Part shown: positions 9,129-17,102 of the stretch, piece by piece
How positions within the stretch are numbered: the first letter of the stretch is position 1
Layout of the letters: each line of letters starts with the position of its first letter
The notes under the pieces: model-generated
Database searches by the model: none
What the model was told of the DNA's origin: nothing
Seen by the model: only the letters and a program-made list of their open reading frames with translations
Translations under genes and position numbers: made by a program
DNA from: JAODBQ01 sp047602055
GTDB taxonomy: Bacteria > Actinomycetota > Acidimicrobiia > Acidimicrobiales > Ilumatobacteraceae
Reading direction: 5' to 3'
Assembly: GCA_047602055.1 (NCBI GenBank)
Contig: JASGIG010000001.1
Location: 558,001-622,000 of the forward strand
Length of the DNA stretch: 64,000 nucleotides

Positions 9129-9947
9129 TCAGACCACGCGGCCGATCAGCCACCAGTGGCTGGGGTTGACTCCGTCAAACGTGTCGTCGGCGGTGCCGGC
9201 GATGCGGAACGGCTGCCGCCCCGGCGAGCGGACCAGGCGCACGTCGGAGATCCGGTCGCCGACCGCGCCGAGGACCGCCAGCGGCGTCAGCCGGTTGGCC
9301 TGCCACCCGACCCGCGTCGACCACCGCCACCGCGACAGCACCCGCCCGAGGCCGGGCACCTTCCACAGCGCCCGGACCACCTTGCCGGCCGGCCACAGCA
9401 CCGCATCGGCGTCGACCCACGTGCGGTAGTTCAGCGCGATCGTCCCGCCGGGCTTGGCGACGCGCACTGCCTCGCGGGTGAGGCCGAGCGCGTCGTCGTC
9501 GGCGCAGTGCTGCAGCGTGATGTAGCTGAACACGACGTCGCTCGACGCGTCGGGCAGCTCGAGCGTGTGACCGTCGGAGACGTGGACCGTTCGCAGCCGC
9601 GCCGGGAAGCCGAACTGGGCGACGGTCTCACGGCAGCGCTCCAAGAACGCGGCGTCGAGATCGCAGGCGTAGACACGCCCATACTCGCGGGTGAACGCGA
9701 CGGTCATCCGCCCGATCCCGGAGCCGATCTCCACCACCGCCGACGAGATCCCCTTTGGCAGCCCGAACGCCTCGATGAACGCGCCGACCTCGTGGTCGCC
9801 GGAGCTGACGAACTCGGCGAGGTTGGCGTCGCCGCCGGTGACGTTGTTGAACACCCAGCCGGTCTCTCGCACCACGTCGCCGGCCGACGCCTGGGCCTCC
9901 GAGGCAGTCCCCGCCGCCCGCCAGGGGACGTGTTGCTTGCGCGGCAT
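9129..9947 (-). CDS. Class I SAM-dependent methyltransferase
   Basis: This 272-residue protein has the Rossmann motif I at about 68-80 (VVEIGSGIGRMTVAF), an acidic motif II (VYACDLDAAFLERC), and the post-I segment DVVFSYITLQHCADDDA with VAKPGGTIALNYRTW, all typical of the Methyltransf_11/25 group. The hydrophobic/basic C-terminal part (WKVPGLGRVLSRWRW) is not diagnostic. The substrate is unknown. It sits between lysC and asd on the same strand, but gaps of more than 100 nt on both sides leave operon membership uncertain. The ATG at 9947 is the first in-frame start. Confidence 0.85.
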   Translation of the reverse strand: MPRKQHVPWRAAGTASEAQASAGDVVRETGWVFNNVTGGDANLAEFVSSGDHEVGAFIEAFGLPKGISSAVVEIGSGIGRMTVAFTREYGRVYACDLDAAFLERCRETVAQFGFPARLRTVHVSDGHTLELPDASSDVVFSYITLQHCADDDALGLTREAVRVAKPGGTIALNYRTWVDADAVLWPAGKVVRALWKVPGLGRVLSRWRWSTRVGWQANRLTPLAVLGAVGDRISDVRLVRSPGRQPFRIAGTADDTFDGVNPSHWWLIGRVV

Positions 9948-9990
9948 GAGCGAGCAATTCTGACAGGCGCGCCACCTATGGAGCCAGCGG

Positions 9991-10056
9991 CGTCAGTGCG
10001 GGCGTGAGCCGTCCGACGCGGGCAACACCGTCAGTGCGGGCGTGAGCCGTCCGACG
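9991..10056. repeat. Two perfect 28-bp direct repeats, 38-bp period
   Basis: The unit starts CGTCAGTGCGGGCGTGAGCC and continues GTCCGACG; copies lie at 9991-10018 and 10029-10056. They fill the gap between the lysC stop (10063) and the methyltransferase start. They could be a protein-binding array or a recent duplication; nothing in them is decisive. Confidence 0.85.
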
Positions 10057-10062
10057 ACGACG

Positions 10063-11313
10063 TCAGCGGCGTTCAGGAAGTGGTGCCGAGTAGTCGTTGC
10101 CCGAGTCGAGCCCGAACGCGGTGTGCAGCCGGCGCGCCGCCCGCTCCATGTCGGTGGCGGCGACGACCACGCTGATGCGGATCGTCGACGTCGAGATCAT
10201 CAGGATGTTGACGCCCTCGTCGGCCAGCGTGCGGAACATCTTGGCGGCGATGCCGGGGCTCGACTTCATCCCGGCGCCGACCAGGCTGACCTTGGCGATC
10301 GACGCGTCGTGGGAGACGCCCTGGGCGCCGATCTCGCGGGCGACGTCGGCGACGATCGACTCGGCGTGGGCCATGTCGGCCGTCGGCATCGTGAAGCTGA
10401 TGTCGGTCGTACCGTCGTGGCTGGTGTTCTGGACGATCATGTCGACGTTGACATTCGCCCCGGCGAGCGCCTCGAACAGCCGCGCCGAGATCCCCGGACG
10501 GTCCGGCACGGCGAGGATCGTCACCTTCGCCTCGCTGATGTCGGTGACGACGCCGGAGATGATCGGCTCTTCCATGCTGGGCTCCTGACCGGTGACCCAC
10601 GTGCCCGGCTCCCAGGTGAAGGCGGAGCGGACGTGGAGCGGGACGTTGTGGTTGCGGGCGAACTCGACGCTGCGCAGGGCGAGCACCTTGCTGCCCGCCC
10701 CGGCCATCTCGAGCATCTCGTCGAAGTTGACGTGCGGCAGCTTGCGGGCCTGCGGGACGATGCGCGGGTCGGCGCTGAACACGCCGGTGACGTCGGTGTA
10801 GATCTCGCAGGCATCGGCGTCGAGCGCCTGGGCGAGGGCGGAGGCGGTGAGATCGCTGGCCCCCCGGCCCATCGTGGTGATCTCCTTGTCGAGGCTGACG
10901 CCCTGGAACCCGGCGACGACGGCGACCTTGCCCTCGGCGAGCGCATGGCGCACCCGGTCGCCCTTGACCTCGACGATCTTCGCCTTGCGGTGGACGTTGT
11001 CGGTGATGATCCCGACCTGGCTGCCGGTGAAGCTGATCGCGTCGATGCCGAGCGAGGCCAGCGCCATCGTCACCAGCGCCGCGGACACCCGCTCGCCGGT
11101 GGTCAGCAGCATGTCCATCTCCCGACCGGGCTGGACGCCGGAGACGCTGTCGGCCAGGGCGATGAGGTTGTCGGTGGCCTTGCCCATCGCCGACACGACG
11201 ACGACGACGTCGTTGTCACGGCGCTTGGTGATGGCGATGTTCTCCGCCACTGCCCGCATGCGATCGGCGTCGGCGACCGAGGTGCCGCCGTACTTCTGGA
11301 CGATCAGTGCCAC
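10063..11313 (-). CDS. lysC: Aspartate kinase with two C-terminal ACT domains
   Basis: This 416-residue enzyme phosphorylates aspartate, the first step of the aspartate amino-acid family. It opens with LIVQKYGGTSVADADRM, the kinase signature. TGERVSAALVTMAL, MGRGASDLTASALAQAL and EIYTDVTGVFSADPR are the substrate and ATP sites. Two ACT regulatory domains follow (about 265-340 and 345-410), for instance KVTILAVPDRPGISARLFEAL and KVSLVGAGMKSSPGIAAKMF. These usually bind lysine and/or threonine for feedback inhibition. The GTG at 11313 gives the canonical N-terminus. Confidence 0.96.
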   Translation of the reverse strand: MALIVQKYGGTSVADADRMRAVAENIAITKRRDNDVVVVVSAMGKATDNLIALADSVSGVQPGREMDMLLTTGERVSAALVTMALASLGIDAISFTGSQVGIITDNVHRKAKIVEVKGDRVRHALAEGKVAVVAGFQGVSLDKEITTMGRGASDLTASALAQALDADACEIYTDVTGVFSADPRIVPQARKLPHVNFDEMLEMAGAGSKVLALRSVEFARNHNVPLHVRSAFTWEPGTWVTGQEPSMEEPIISGVVTDISEAKVTILAVPDRPGISARLFEALAGANVNVDMIVQNTSHDGTTDISFTMPTADMAHAESIVADVAREIGAQGVSHDASIAKVSLVGAGMKSSPGIAAKMFRTLADEGVNILMISTSTIRISVVVAATDMERAARRLHTAFGLDSGNDYSAPLPERR

Positions 11314-11371
11314 GGGGCCAGCACGATACCGGCCGGTCGCACGCCCTGACCTGCCGGTACCGTCGAGCGAC

Positions 11372-12634
11372 GTGCCCGGACCGCTGCTCGACGACGAGTA
11401 CGCGCCGGAGGTCCGCTCGAACGTCGGCGTGCTCACCGTGGCTCGCTTCGTCGGCAACACCGCGTACCGCTTCACCGCGCCGTTCCTGGCGACGATCGCC
11501 AGCGGGCTCGGCGTGTCGGTCGGGCGGCTCGGCGTCGCCATGGCGATCAGCGAGCTGACCGCGCTGAGCGCGCCGCTGATCGGCCGTGCCGTCGACCGTC
11601 TCGACCGGCGCACGGCGATGGTCGCCGGGCTGCTCGTCGTCGCCGTCGGGGCGACGATCACCGGGTCCGCGCCGGACACCGTCGTCTTCGGTCTCGGTCT
11701 GTGCGTCGTCGTACTCGGCAAGATCGCCTACGACATCGGCCTGGGCGCGTGGATCGCCGACCGGGTGCCGTGGCAGCGACGCAGCCGGGTCATCGGCATC
11801 ACCGAGGTCGCCTGGTCGACGAGCCTGCTGCTCGGCGTGTCGGTGCTCGGCGTGCTCGTCTCGCTGACGACGTGGCATGCCGCATACCTCGTCGTCGCCA
11901 TCGCGGTGCTGGGCATCGCCGCCACGGTGTGGCACCGCGTGCCAGCCGAGCACGACCGCCACACCTCCGCCACTGCCACGGGCGTCCACGCCGCGGTCGA
12001 CTGGCGCGCTGCGATCCCGACGGCACTGACCATCTTCATGCTCACCGGCAGCTCGCAGTTCCTGTTCGTCACCTACGGCTCGTGGCTCGACGAGCGCTTC
12101 GGGTTCTCTGCCGGGGCGATCGCCGCCGTGACGTTCGGGCTCGGCGCGCTGGAGCTGGTGGCCAGCATCGTCTCGGTGCATCGCACGGACCGCTGGGGCA
12201 AGGAGCGCTGCGTGATCCTCGGCAGCGCGCTGATGGCGCCGATGGCCGCGATCGTCGCCGTCGGCGCCGCCCACGTCTGGGTGCTGCTGCCGGCGTTCGG
12301 GATGTTCCTGATGGGCTTCGAGCTGGCGATCATCAGCGGCATGCCGCTCGGCGCGCTGCTCACGCCGAACCGTCCGGCCACCGGCCTGGCCATCCTGATC
12401 AGCGCGGCGACGCTGAGCCGCTCCGGCGTGTCGGTCCTGGCCACCTCATGGCTCGACACCCACGGCCTGCGCTGGCCCGCGGCGGCTGCGCTCATCGCCG
12501 CGGTCGCGGCCAACGCCAGCATCCGCCTGCGCCCGCGTTCGACGACCGACCCACACGGCGATTCGAGATGTGCCGTCCCCCTGCGCACATCTCGCATCGG
12601 CCCGCTGCCCGATGCGCGCGCGATTCGAGATTGA
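11372..12634 (+). CDS. MFS transporter
   Basis: The frame encodes a 420-residue polytopic membrane protein with about 12 hydrophobic segments. The loop after helix 2 (GRAVDRLDRRTAMVAG) resembles the MFS A-motif, and the matching loop of the second half reads VHRTDRWGKERCVILG. It is probably a drug or metabolite exporter; the substrate is unknown. GTG at 11372 is in frame just after the divergent lysC promoter region. The C-terminal approximately 25 residues (from GDSRCAVP) are translated from palindromic repeat A1, so the native C-terminus was probably extended or replaced by the repeat. Confidence 0.85.
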   Translation: MPGPLLDDEYAPEVRSNVGVLTVARFVGNTAYRFTAPFLATIASGLGVSVGRLGVAMAISELTALSAPLIGRAVDRLDRRTAMVAGLLVVAVGATITGSAPDTVVFGLGLCVVVLGKIAYDIGLGAWIADRVPWQRRSRVIGITEVAWSTSLLLGVSVLGVLVSLTTWHAAYLVVAIAVLGIAATVWHRVPAEHDRHTSATATGVHAAVDWRAAIPTALTIFMLTGSSQFLFVTYGSWLDERFGFSAGAIAAVTFGLGALELVASIVSVHRTDRWGKERCVILGSALMAPMAAIVAVGAAHVWVLLPAFGMFLMGFELAIISGMPLGALLTPNRPATGLAILISAATLSRSGVSVLATSWLDTHGLRWPAAAALIAAVAANASIRLRPRSTTDPHGDSRCAVPLRTSRIGPLPDARAIRD

Positions 12635-12773
12635 CCGCGCCGGTGCGCACATCTCGAATCGCCAGGCCCGGCGTCAGATCGCCACATGCAGCGACAAGCG
12701 CGAGAAGTGACGGTGCCGCCACGGCGGCGAGCAAGAAGGTGCGTCGATGCCTGGAGATTGGACCTCGGCACAC
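12492..12773 (-). CDS. Short lipoprotein ORF truncated by palindromic repeat
   Basis: The ORF begins MCRGPISRHRRTFLLAAVA, continues APSLLALVAACGD, and so forms a complete lipoprotein signal peptide with lipobox VAAC. Directly after CGDLTPG it enters repeat A1 (12557-12663), and the rest is repeat-encoded, low-complexity sequence overlapping the MFS 3' end. Most likely this is the 5' remnant of a lipoprotein gene cut off by the repeat; a working very short lipoprotein is less likely. Confidence 0.35.
   Translation of the reverse strand: MCRGPISRHRRTFLLAAVAAPSLLALVAACGDLTPGLAIRDVRTGAVNLESRAHRAAGRCEMCAGGRHISNRRVGRSSNAGAGGCWRWPRPRR
12557..12663. repeat. Palindromic repeat family A, copy 1 (double hairpin)
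   Basis: Two forward arms (GATTCGAGATGTGC and GATTCGAGATTGACC) alternate with two reverse arms (GCGCACATCTCGCATC and GCGCACATCTCGAATC). The outer arms starting GGCGATTCGAGATGTG and ending CACATCTCGAATCGCC also pair. A half-length relative lies at 20737-20777. It covers the MFS stop codon. Confidence 0.8.
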
Positions 12774-12808
12774 GTCGCGCCGATTCCTGCAACGGGCTGA
12801 CCTGGCGC

Positions 12809-12846
12809 TTCACGAAGTGTTCACAAAAGGGCAACCGCGGGGAAAC
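12809..12846. promoter_or_regulatory. GlnR-box-like array upstream of glnII
   Basis: Four half-sites are spaced exactly n6 apart (11-bp period): TTCAC (12809), TTCAC (12820), GCAAC (12831), GAAAC (12842). The Streptomyces GlnR consensus is alternating gTnAC-n6-GaAAC. The last site is perfect, the others are partial, and all end in AC. It lies 77 nt upstream of the glnII start, and a GlnR-like regulator is encoded 2.4 kb downstream. Function is inferred. Confidence 0.6.
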
Positions 12847-12922
12847 GGCCCGCTGACAGCCTGCGAGGCGACATCGATCACCCGCCGTCGTGCCGTGATC
12901 CCCCCATCACAAAGGAACATGA

Positions 12923-13924
12923 GTGCCCTACCAAGCTGAATACATCTGGCTCGACGGCGTGTCCCCGACGCCGCTGCTGCGGTCGAAGACGAAGATCCTC
13001 GCCGACGGCAAGGACCTGCCGATCTGGGGCTTCGACGGCTCGTCGACCGAGCAGGCCGACGGCGAACACAGCGACTGCGTGCTGCAGCCGGTGTTCTCGT
13101 GCCCGGACCCGATCCGCGGCGGCGACAACAAGCTGGTGCTCTGCGAGGTGCTCAACGCGGTCGACATGAAGCCGCACGTCACCAACACGCGGGCCACGCT
13201 GGCGAAGGTCGCCAAGAAGTACGCCAAGCTGGAGATGATCTACGGCATCGAGCAGGAGTACACCATGCTCAAGCCGAACGGCACCCCGCTCGGCTTCCCC
13301 GACGGCGGCGGCTTCCCCGGCCCGCAGGGCCCGTACTATTGCGGCGTCGGCACCGGCCGCGTCATCGGTCGTGAGATCATCGAGGAGCACACCCAGGCGT
13401 GCATCGACGCCGGGCTGATGATCGAGGGCACCAACGCCGAGGTCATGCCCGGGCAGTGGGAGTTCCAGATCGGTGCCGCCGACGCGCTGACCGTCTCCGA
13501 CCACCTGTACGTCGCCCGCTGGCTGCTGCACCGCATCGCCGAGGACTACGACGTCATCATCACGTTCGCCGCCAAGCCGCAGAAGGGCGACTGGAACGGC
13601 GCGGGCGCTCACACCAACTTCTCGACGAAGGCGATGCGCGAGGGCTACGACGCCATCGAGGCGGCCTGCAAGGCGATCGGCAAGCGCGTCGACGCCCACA
13701 TCGCCGGCTACGGCGCCGACATCAAGGACCGCCTCACCGGCGCCCACGAGACCGCGCCGTTCAACAAGTTCAGCTACGGCGTGTCCAACCGTGCAGCCAG
13801 CATCCGCATCCCGTGGCAGGTGGCCCGCGACGGCAAGGGCTACGCCGAAGACCGCCGCCCGAACGCCAACTGCGACCCGTACACGGTCACCCGGCTGATC
13901 CTGGAAAGCGTCGCCGCCGGTTGA
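12923..13924 (+). CDS. glnII: Glutamine synthetase type II (eukaryotic-type)
   Basis: This 333-residue GSII condenses ammonia and glutamate with ATP. It begins with YQAEYIWLDG, and diagnostic parts are WGFDGSSTEQADGEHSDC, GIEQEYTML, GTNAEVMPGQWEFQIG, GAGAHTNFST and the C-terminal NRAASIRIP. The GTG at 12923 is the start: the nearby ATG (12919) reads into a stop after six codons, and AAAGGA at 12911-12916 is well spaced for the GTG only. GSII is not adenylylated in known bacteria, so control is likely transcriptional, fitting the GlnR-like boxes upstream. A strong terminator follows. Confidence 0.96.
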   Translation: MPYQAEYIWLDGVSPTPLLRSKTKILADGKDLPIWGFDGSSTEQADGEHSDCVLQPVFSCPDPIRGGDNKLVLCEVLNAVDMKPHVTNTRATLAKVAKKYAKLEMIYGIEQEYTMLKPNGTPLGFPDGGGFPGPQGPYYCGVGTGRVIGREIIEEHTQACIDAGLMIEGTNAEVMPGQWEFQIGAADALTVSDHLYVARWLLHRIAEDYDVIITFAAKPQKGDWNGAGAHTNFSTKAMREGYDAIEAACKAIGKRVDAHIAGYGADIKDRLTGAHETAPFNKFSYGVSNRAASIRIPWQVARDGKGYAEDRRPNANCDPYTVTRLILESVAAG

Positions 13925-13938
13925 TCGCCGCCGTCATG

Positions 13939-13980
13939 GACGAGGGGGCTCCGCTGGCTGGGGCCCCCTCGTCTGCTTTT
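13939..13980 (+). terminator. Rho-independent terminator of glnII
   Basis: An 11-bp perfect stem, GACGAGGGGGC (13939-13949) with GCCCCCTCGTC (13963-13973), is followed by TGCTTTT. It lies 15 nt after the glnII stop and separates it from the class I synthetase gene. Confidence 0.9.
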
Positions 13981-14012
13981 CAACCGACCGTCGAACCGAC
14001 GAGACTGCCGAG

Positions 14013-15359
14013 GTGACCGAGGTGCAGGATCAACAGCGCGACTACGTCTTGCGCACCGTGGAGGAGCGCGGCGTCCGCCTCATCCGGCTGTGGTTCACCG
14101 ACGTCCTCGGCAACCTGAAGAGCTTCGCGATCAGCCCGGCCGAGTTGGAGAGCGCGCTCGAGGACGGGATGACGTTCGACGGCTCGTCGATCGACGGTTA
14201 CAGCCGCATCCAGGAGAGCGACGTCCTCGCCTTCCCGGACCCGAACACGTTCGAGGTCCTGCCGTGGAGCGACCAGCGCGCCACCGAGGCCCGCGTCTTC
14301 TGCGACATCGCCAACCTCGACGGCAGCCCGTTCCACGGCGACCCGCGCCAGGTGCTGCGGCGCAACCTGTCGGCGGCACAGGAGCGCGGCTACACGTTCT
14401 ACGTCGCCCCGGACATGGAGTTCTTCTACTTCGCGACGCCGGCACCCGGCAGCCGGCCGATGCCACTCGACGAGGGGGGGTTCTTCGATCTCACCACGAA
14501 CGACGTCTCCGGCACGTTGCGCAAGCAGACGATCCGCACGCTGGAGACGATGAGCATCCCCGTGGAGTACAGCTTCCACGAGGACGCCCCGAGCCAGCAG
14601 GAGATCGACCTGCAGCACACCGACGCGCTGACGATGGCCGACAGCGTCATGACCTTCCGCCTCGTGGTGAAGGAGGTCGCCGCCAGCCAGGGCGTGCACG
14701 CCACGTTCATGCCCAAGCCGCTGGAGGGCGTGCAGGGCAGCGGGATGCACATGCACCTGAGCATGTTCGACGGCGACGACAACGCGTTCTTCGACGCCGA
14801 CGACCCGTACCGCCTGTCGGATCTCGCCAAGAGCTTCATGGCCGGCCTGCTGCGCCACGCCGCCGAGATCACCGCGATCACCAACCAGACGGTGAACAGC
14901 TACAAGCGGCTGGTACCGGGCTTCGAGGCACCGGTGCACATCAGCTGGGCGCGCAACAACCGCAGCGGCCTGATCCGCATCCCGGACAACCGCCGCAACA
15001 ACAGCGCGGCGACGCGCATCGAGTACCGCTCGCCGGACCCGGCGTGCAACCCGTACCTGGCGTTCAGCGTGCTGCTCGCCGCCGGGATGCGCGGCGTCAG
15101 CGAGGGCTACGAGCTGCCGCCAGAGGCCGACTCGAACCTGTTCGAGATGAGCGACACCGATCTGGCCAAGCTCGGCATCGACCAGCTCCCCCAGTCGCTC
15201 AGCGACTCGCTGCGGGTGATGGAGCGCAGCGAGCTGGTCCACGAGGCGCTCGGCGAGCACATCTTCGAGTGGTTCCTGCGCAACAAGCGCAGCGAGTGGA
15301 AGGCCTACAAGACCCACGTCAGCGCCTTCGAGCACGATCGCTACCTGCGGACACTGTAG
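14013..15359 (+). CDS. glnA: Class I glutamine synthetase (GSI, non-adenylylated type)
   Basis: This 448-residue GSI has TDVLGNLKSFAI near the N-terminus, TFDGSSIDGYSRIQESD, the metal/ATP segment APDMEFFYF, GSGMHMHLSMF, NSYKRLVPGFEAPVHISWA and NSAATRIEYRSPDPACNPYLAF. Its length matches the GSI-alpha group of about 440 residues rather than the 470-residue GSI-beta. Where GSI-beta carries the adenylylated tyrosine (NLYxLP), this protein has NLFEM, so covalent control by GlnE is unlikely. It may act as a true glutamine synthetase or as a gamma-glutamylpolyamine-type relative. It is followed 4 nt later by the regulator gene, suggesting co-transcription. Confidence 0.93.
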   Translation: MTEVQDQQRDYVLRTVEERGVRLIRLWFTDVLGNLKSFAISPAELESALEDGMTFDGSSIDGYSRIQESDVLAFPDPNTFEVLPWSDQRATEARVFCDIANLDGSPFHGDPRQVLRRNLSAAQERGYTFYVAPDMEFFYFATPAPGSRPMPLDEGGFFDLTTNDVSGTLRKQTIRTLETMSIPVEYSFHEDAPSQQEIDLQHTDALTMADSVMTFRLVVKEVAASQGVHATFMPKPLEGVQGSGMHMHLSMFDGDDNAFFDADDPYRLSDLAKSFMAGLLRHAAEITAITNQTVNSYKRLVPGFEAPVHISWARNNRSGLIRIPDNRRNNSAATRIEYRSPDPACNPYLAFSVLLAAGMRGVSEGYELPPEADSNLFEMSDTDLAKLGIDQLPQSLSDSLRVMERSELVHEALGEHIFEWFLRNKRSEWKAYKTHVSAFEHDRYLRTL

Positions 15360-15363
15360 GACG

Positions 15364-16056
15364 ATGGGCGACTTCATGGACCTGATCGTCGTGTACCCGG
15401 ACCCACCGCCGCCGGACCTGGCGCGCACACTCGACCTCGCCGGCTACCGGTGGAAGGCGTGCTCGTCCGCCGAGGATGCGGCGCGCAACGAGCCGGCCAC
15501 CGGCTGGGCCGGCGCGGTGGTGTCGTGCTCGGAGGATGCGGAGGGCGCGTGGGCGTTCTGCCGGGTGCTGCGCAAGCGCGACATCCCGGTGTCGCCGCTG
15601 CTCGTGCTCGTCGGCGGCGGCCAGCTCGCCGACCTGGAGCTGCGCGACGAGCTGTTCGACGACTTCTGCCTCACCCCGTTCCACCCGATGGAGGTCGAGG
15701 CCCGGCTGCGCCACATCCTGTTCCGCGGTGGGACGGAGAGCCGCCCGGAGATGGTCGAGTACGGCGGGCTGGCGCTGAACCTGGAGACCTATCAGGCGCT
15801 GATCGCCGGGCGCCCGCTGGACCTGACGTTCATGGAGTACGAGCTGCTCAAGTTCCTGGCGCAGAACCCCGGCAAGGTGTTCACCCGGGAGATGCTGCTC
15901 AGCCGAGTGTGGGGCTACGAGTACTACGGCGGGGCCAGGACGGTCGACGTGCACATCCGTCGCCTGCGCGCCAAGCTCGGCGAGGAGCACGCCAACCTCA
16001 TCCAGACCGTCCGCTCCGTGGGCTACAGGTTCGGCCAATCGCGCTGGAGCGTCTGA
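15364..16056 (+). CDS. GlnR-like OmpR-family regulator, atypical receiver
   Basis: The protein has 230 residues. The C-terminal winged-helix domain is canonical OmpR/PhoB type (LTFMEYELLKFLAQNPGKVF, then SRVWGYEYYGGARTVDVHIR and RLRAKLG). The N-terminal receiver-like domain lacks the phospho-acceptor pattern: the strand where Asp is expected reads AGAVVSCSEDAEGAWAF, with Ser in that position, and the usual acidic pair is also absent. Orphan, Asp-deficient OmpR proteins controlling nitrogen genes in actinomycetes are GlnR. Position 4 nt behind a glutamine synthetase gene supports that role. The family is firm; GlnR function is inferred. Confidence 0.85.
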   Translation: MGDFMDLIVVYPDPPPPDLARTLDLAGYRWKACSSAEDAARNEPATGWAGAVVSCSEDAEGAWAFCRVLRKRDIPVSPLLVLVGGGQLADLELRDELFDDFCLTPFHPMEVEARLRHILFRGGTESRPEMVEYGGLALNLETYQALIAGRPLDLTFMEYELLKFLAQNPGKVFTREMLLSRVWGYEYYGGARTVDVHIRRLRAKLGEEHANLIQTVRSVGYRFGQSRWSV

Positions 16057-16059
16057 CAT

Positions 16060-16142
16060 CCGTGCTCCGGTCGCAGCCAAGCTGCTCCCTGCGCCTGCCG
16101 TGCTCGCCGCCTCCGCTTCGCTTCGGCACTCGCCGCGTCTTG
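16060..16142 (+). repeat. 3'-end dispersed repeat, copy 2
   Basis: The copy starts 4 nt after the GlnR-like stop, in the same orientation. It has the full pattern: CGTGCTCCGGTCGCAGCC, the mini-hairpin GCAGC-CAA-GCTGC, then CCTGCCGTGCTCGCCGCC, CGCTTCGCTTCGG and CTCGCCGCGTCTTGAATC. The gene on its other side is convergent. Confidence 0.85.
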
Positions 16143-16161
16143 AATCAGTGGCGGGTTCCCG

Positions 16162-16869
16162 CTAGCGGAGGGCGGCGACGGCGTCGGCCACGACCTGGGC
16201 GAAGGCCGCCTGGCCGGCCTCGGTCGGGTGCACCTGATCCTTGGAGATCAGCTTCTTGGGGTTCGCCGAGGCGACCTCGAACCACGAGGCGACCTTCATC
16301 CCTGGACGGCGCGCGGCCTGCTGTCGGAGCACCTCGTTGAAGACCTTGGTCTGCTCCATCGTCTTCGGCCGGTAGGTGTCGACCCAGATCACCGGCGTCG
16401 CGGCATCGGTCATCGCCAGCATCGCGTCGACGCGCTGGGCGAAGCCGTCGGCGTCGTAGGCGGTGAGGTCGTTGGTCCCGAGGGCGAAGACCCACACGTC
16501 CGGGTGGAGACCGAACTTGAGGAGGTTGGTCAGCACCTGCTCGCCGTTGAGCGGTTCGCTCTTGCCGTTGCCGACCTCGATGCGCCGGCTGACCTCGGCG
16601 TCGATCGTCGGGGTGATCCCCTGAGCGCGGAGCACTTCCTCCAGATCCGGTGTCGACAGCTTGGTGATCGAATCGCCGATCATCCCCAGCGTGCTGATCG
16701 GCGCCGCCGCGGCGGGCAGCGTGACCGCGCCCTCGCCGCCCGGCAGCGACGCCCCGGACACCACATCGGATCCGCCACCGGCAGCACGAGTCGTCTGCGA
16801 GCACGCCGTGGCGACCATCCCGAGCGCGGCGACCAGAAAGGCGCGCCGCGGCATCCGTTCCCAGACCAT
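16162..16869 (-). CDS. SGNH/GDSL-family lipoprotein hydrolase
   Basis: The frame encodes 235 residues. The N-terminus MVWERMPRRAFLVAALGM continues VATACSQ, a lipoprotein signal with two adjacent arginines and lipobox ATAC. The SGNH blocks follow: GMIGDSIT (nucleophile Ser), LGTNDL (block III Asn) and DQVHP (block V, catalytic Asp and His). Such enzymes hydrolyse esters of lipids, sugars or peptidoglycan decorations at the cell surface. Start 16869 is chosen because upstream sequence is a MerR remnant; 16854 (MPRRAFL) is an alternative. Convergent with the GlnR-like gene, with repeat copy 2 between. Confidence 0.8.
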   Translation of the reverse strand: MVWERMPRRAFLVAALGMVATACSQTTRAAGGGSDVVSGASLPGGEGAVTLPAAAAPISTLGMIGDSITKLSTPDLEEVLRAQGITPTIDAEVSRRIEVGNGKSEPLNGEQVLTNLLKFGLHPDVWVFALGTNDLTAYDADGFAQRVDAMLAMTDAATPVIWVDTYRPKTMEQTKVFNEVLRQQAARRPGMKVASWFEVASANPKKLISKDQVHPTEAGQAAFAQVVADAVAALR

Positions 16870-17088
16870 CTGCTCAAGTCTGGCGGCTCCCGACCGACGA
16901 ATGACGGCGGCCCGCACCGGTACCGGTCCCGAGCGCCGGGTGGGCGCGTCGAGCACGATCGTGACGGGCTCGGGCGCGCACGTCGCGATCGGGCCGCAGC
17001 CCGACGTGCTCGCGTCGTCGCGCAGCGTCACCGTGCCACAGCCGGAGCGGTCGGCGACATCCTTGATCCTGTACGCGGTCGAGGTCAC
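16870..17088 (-). pseudogene. MerR-family regulator, N-terminal remnant
   Basis: From GTG 17088 the frame reads VTSTAYRIKDVADRSG, close to the first helix of MerR proteins, and then TVTLRDDASTSGCGPI where an intact MerR would read approximately TLRYYE-x-x-G. Beyond that no MerR sequence is recognisable, and the frame fuses into the SGNH signal peptide. A MerR-type operator lies just upstream, which supports descent from a real regulator. Only about 20 residues are convincing. Confidence 0.5.
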
Positions 17089-17102
17089 ATCGTCGACGAT
17101 GA

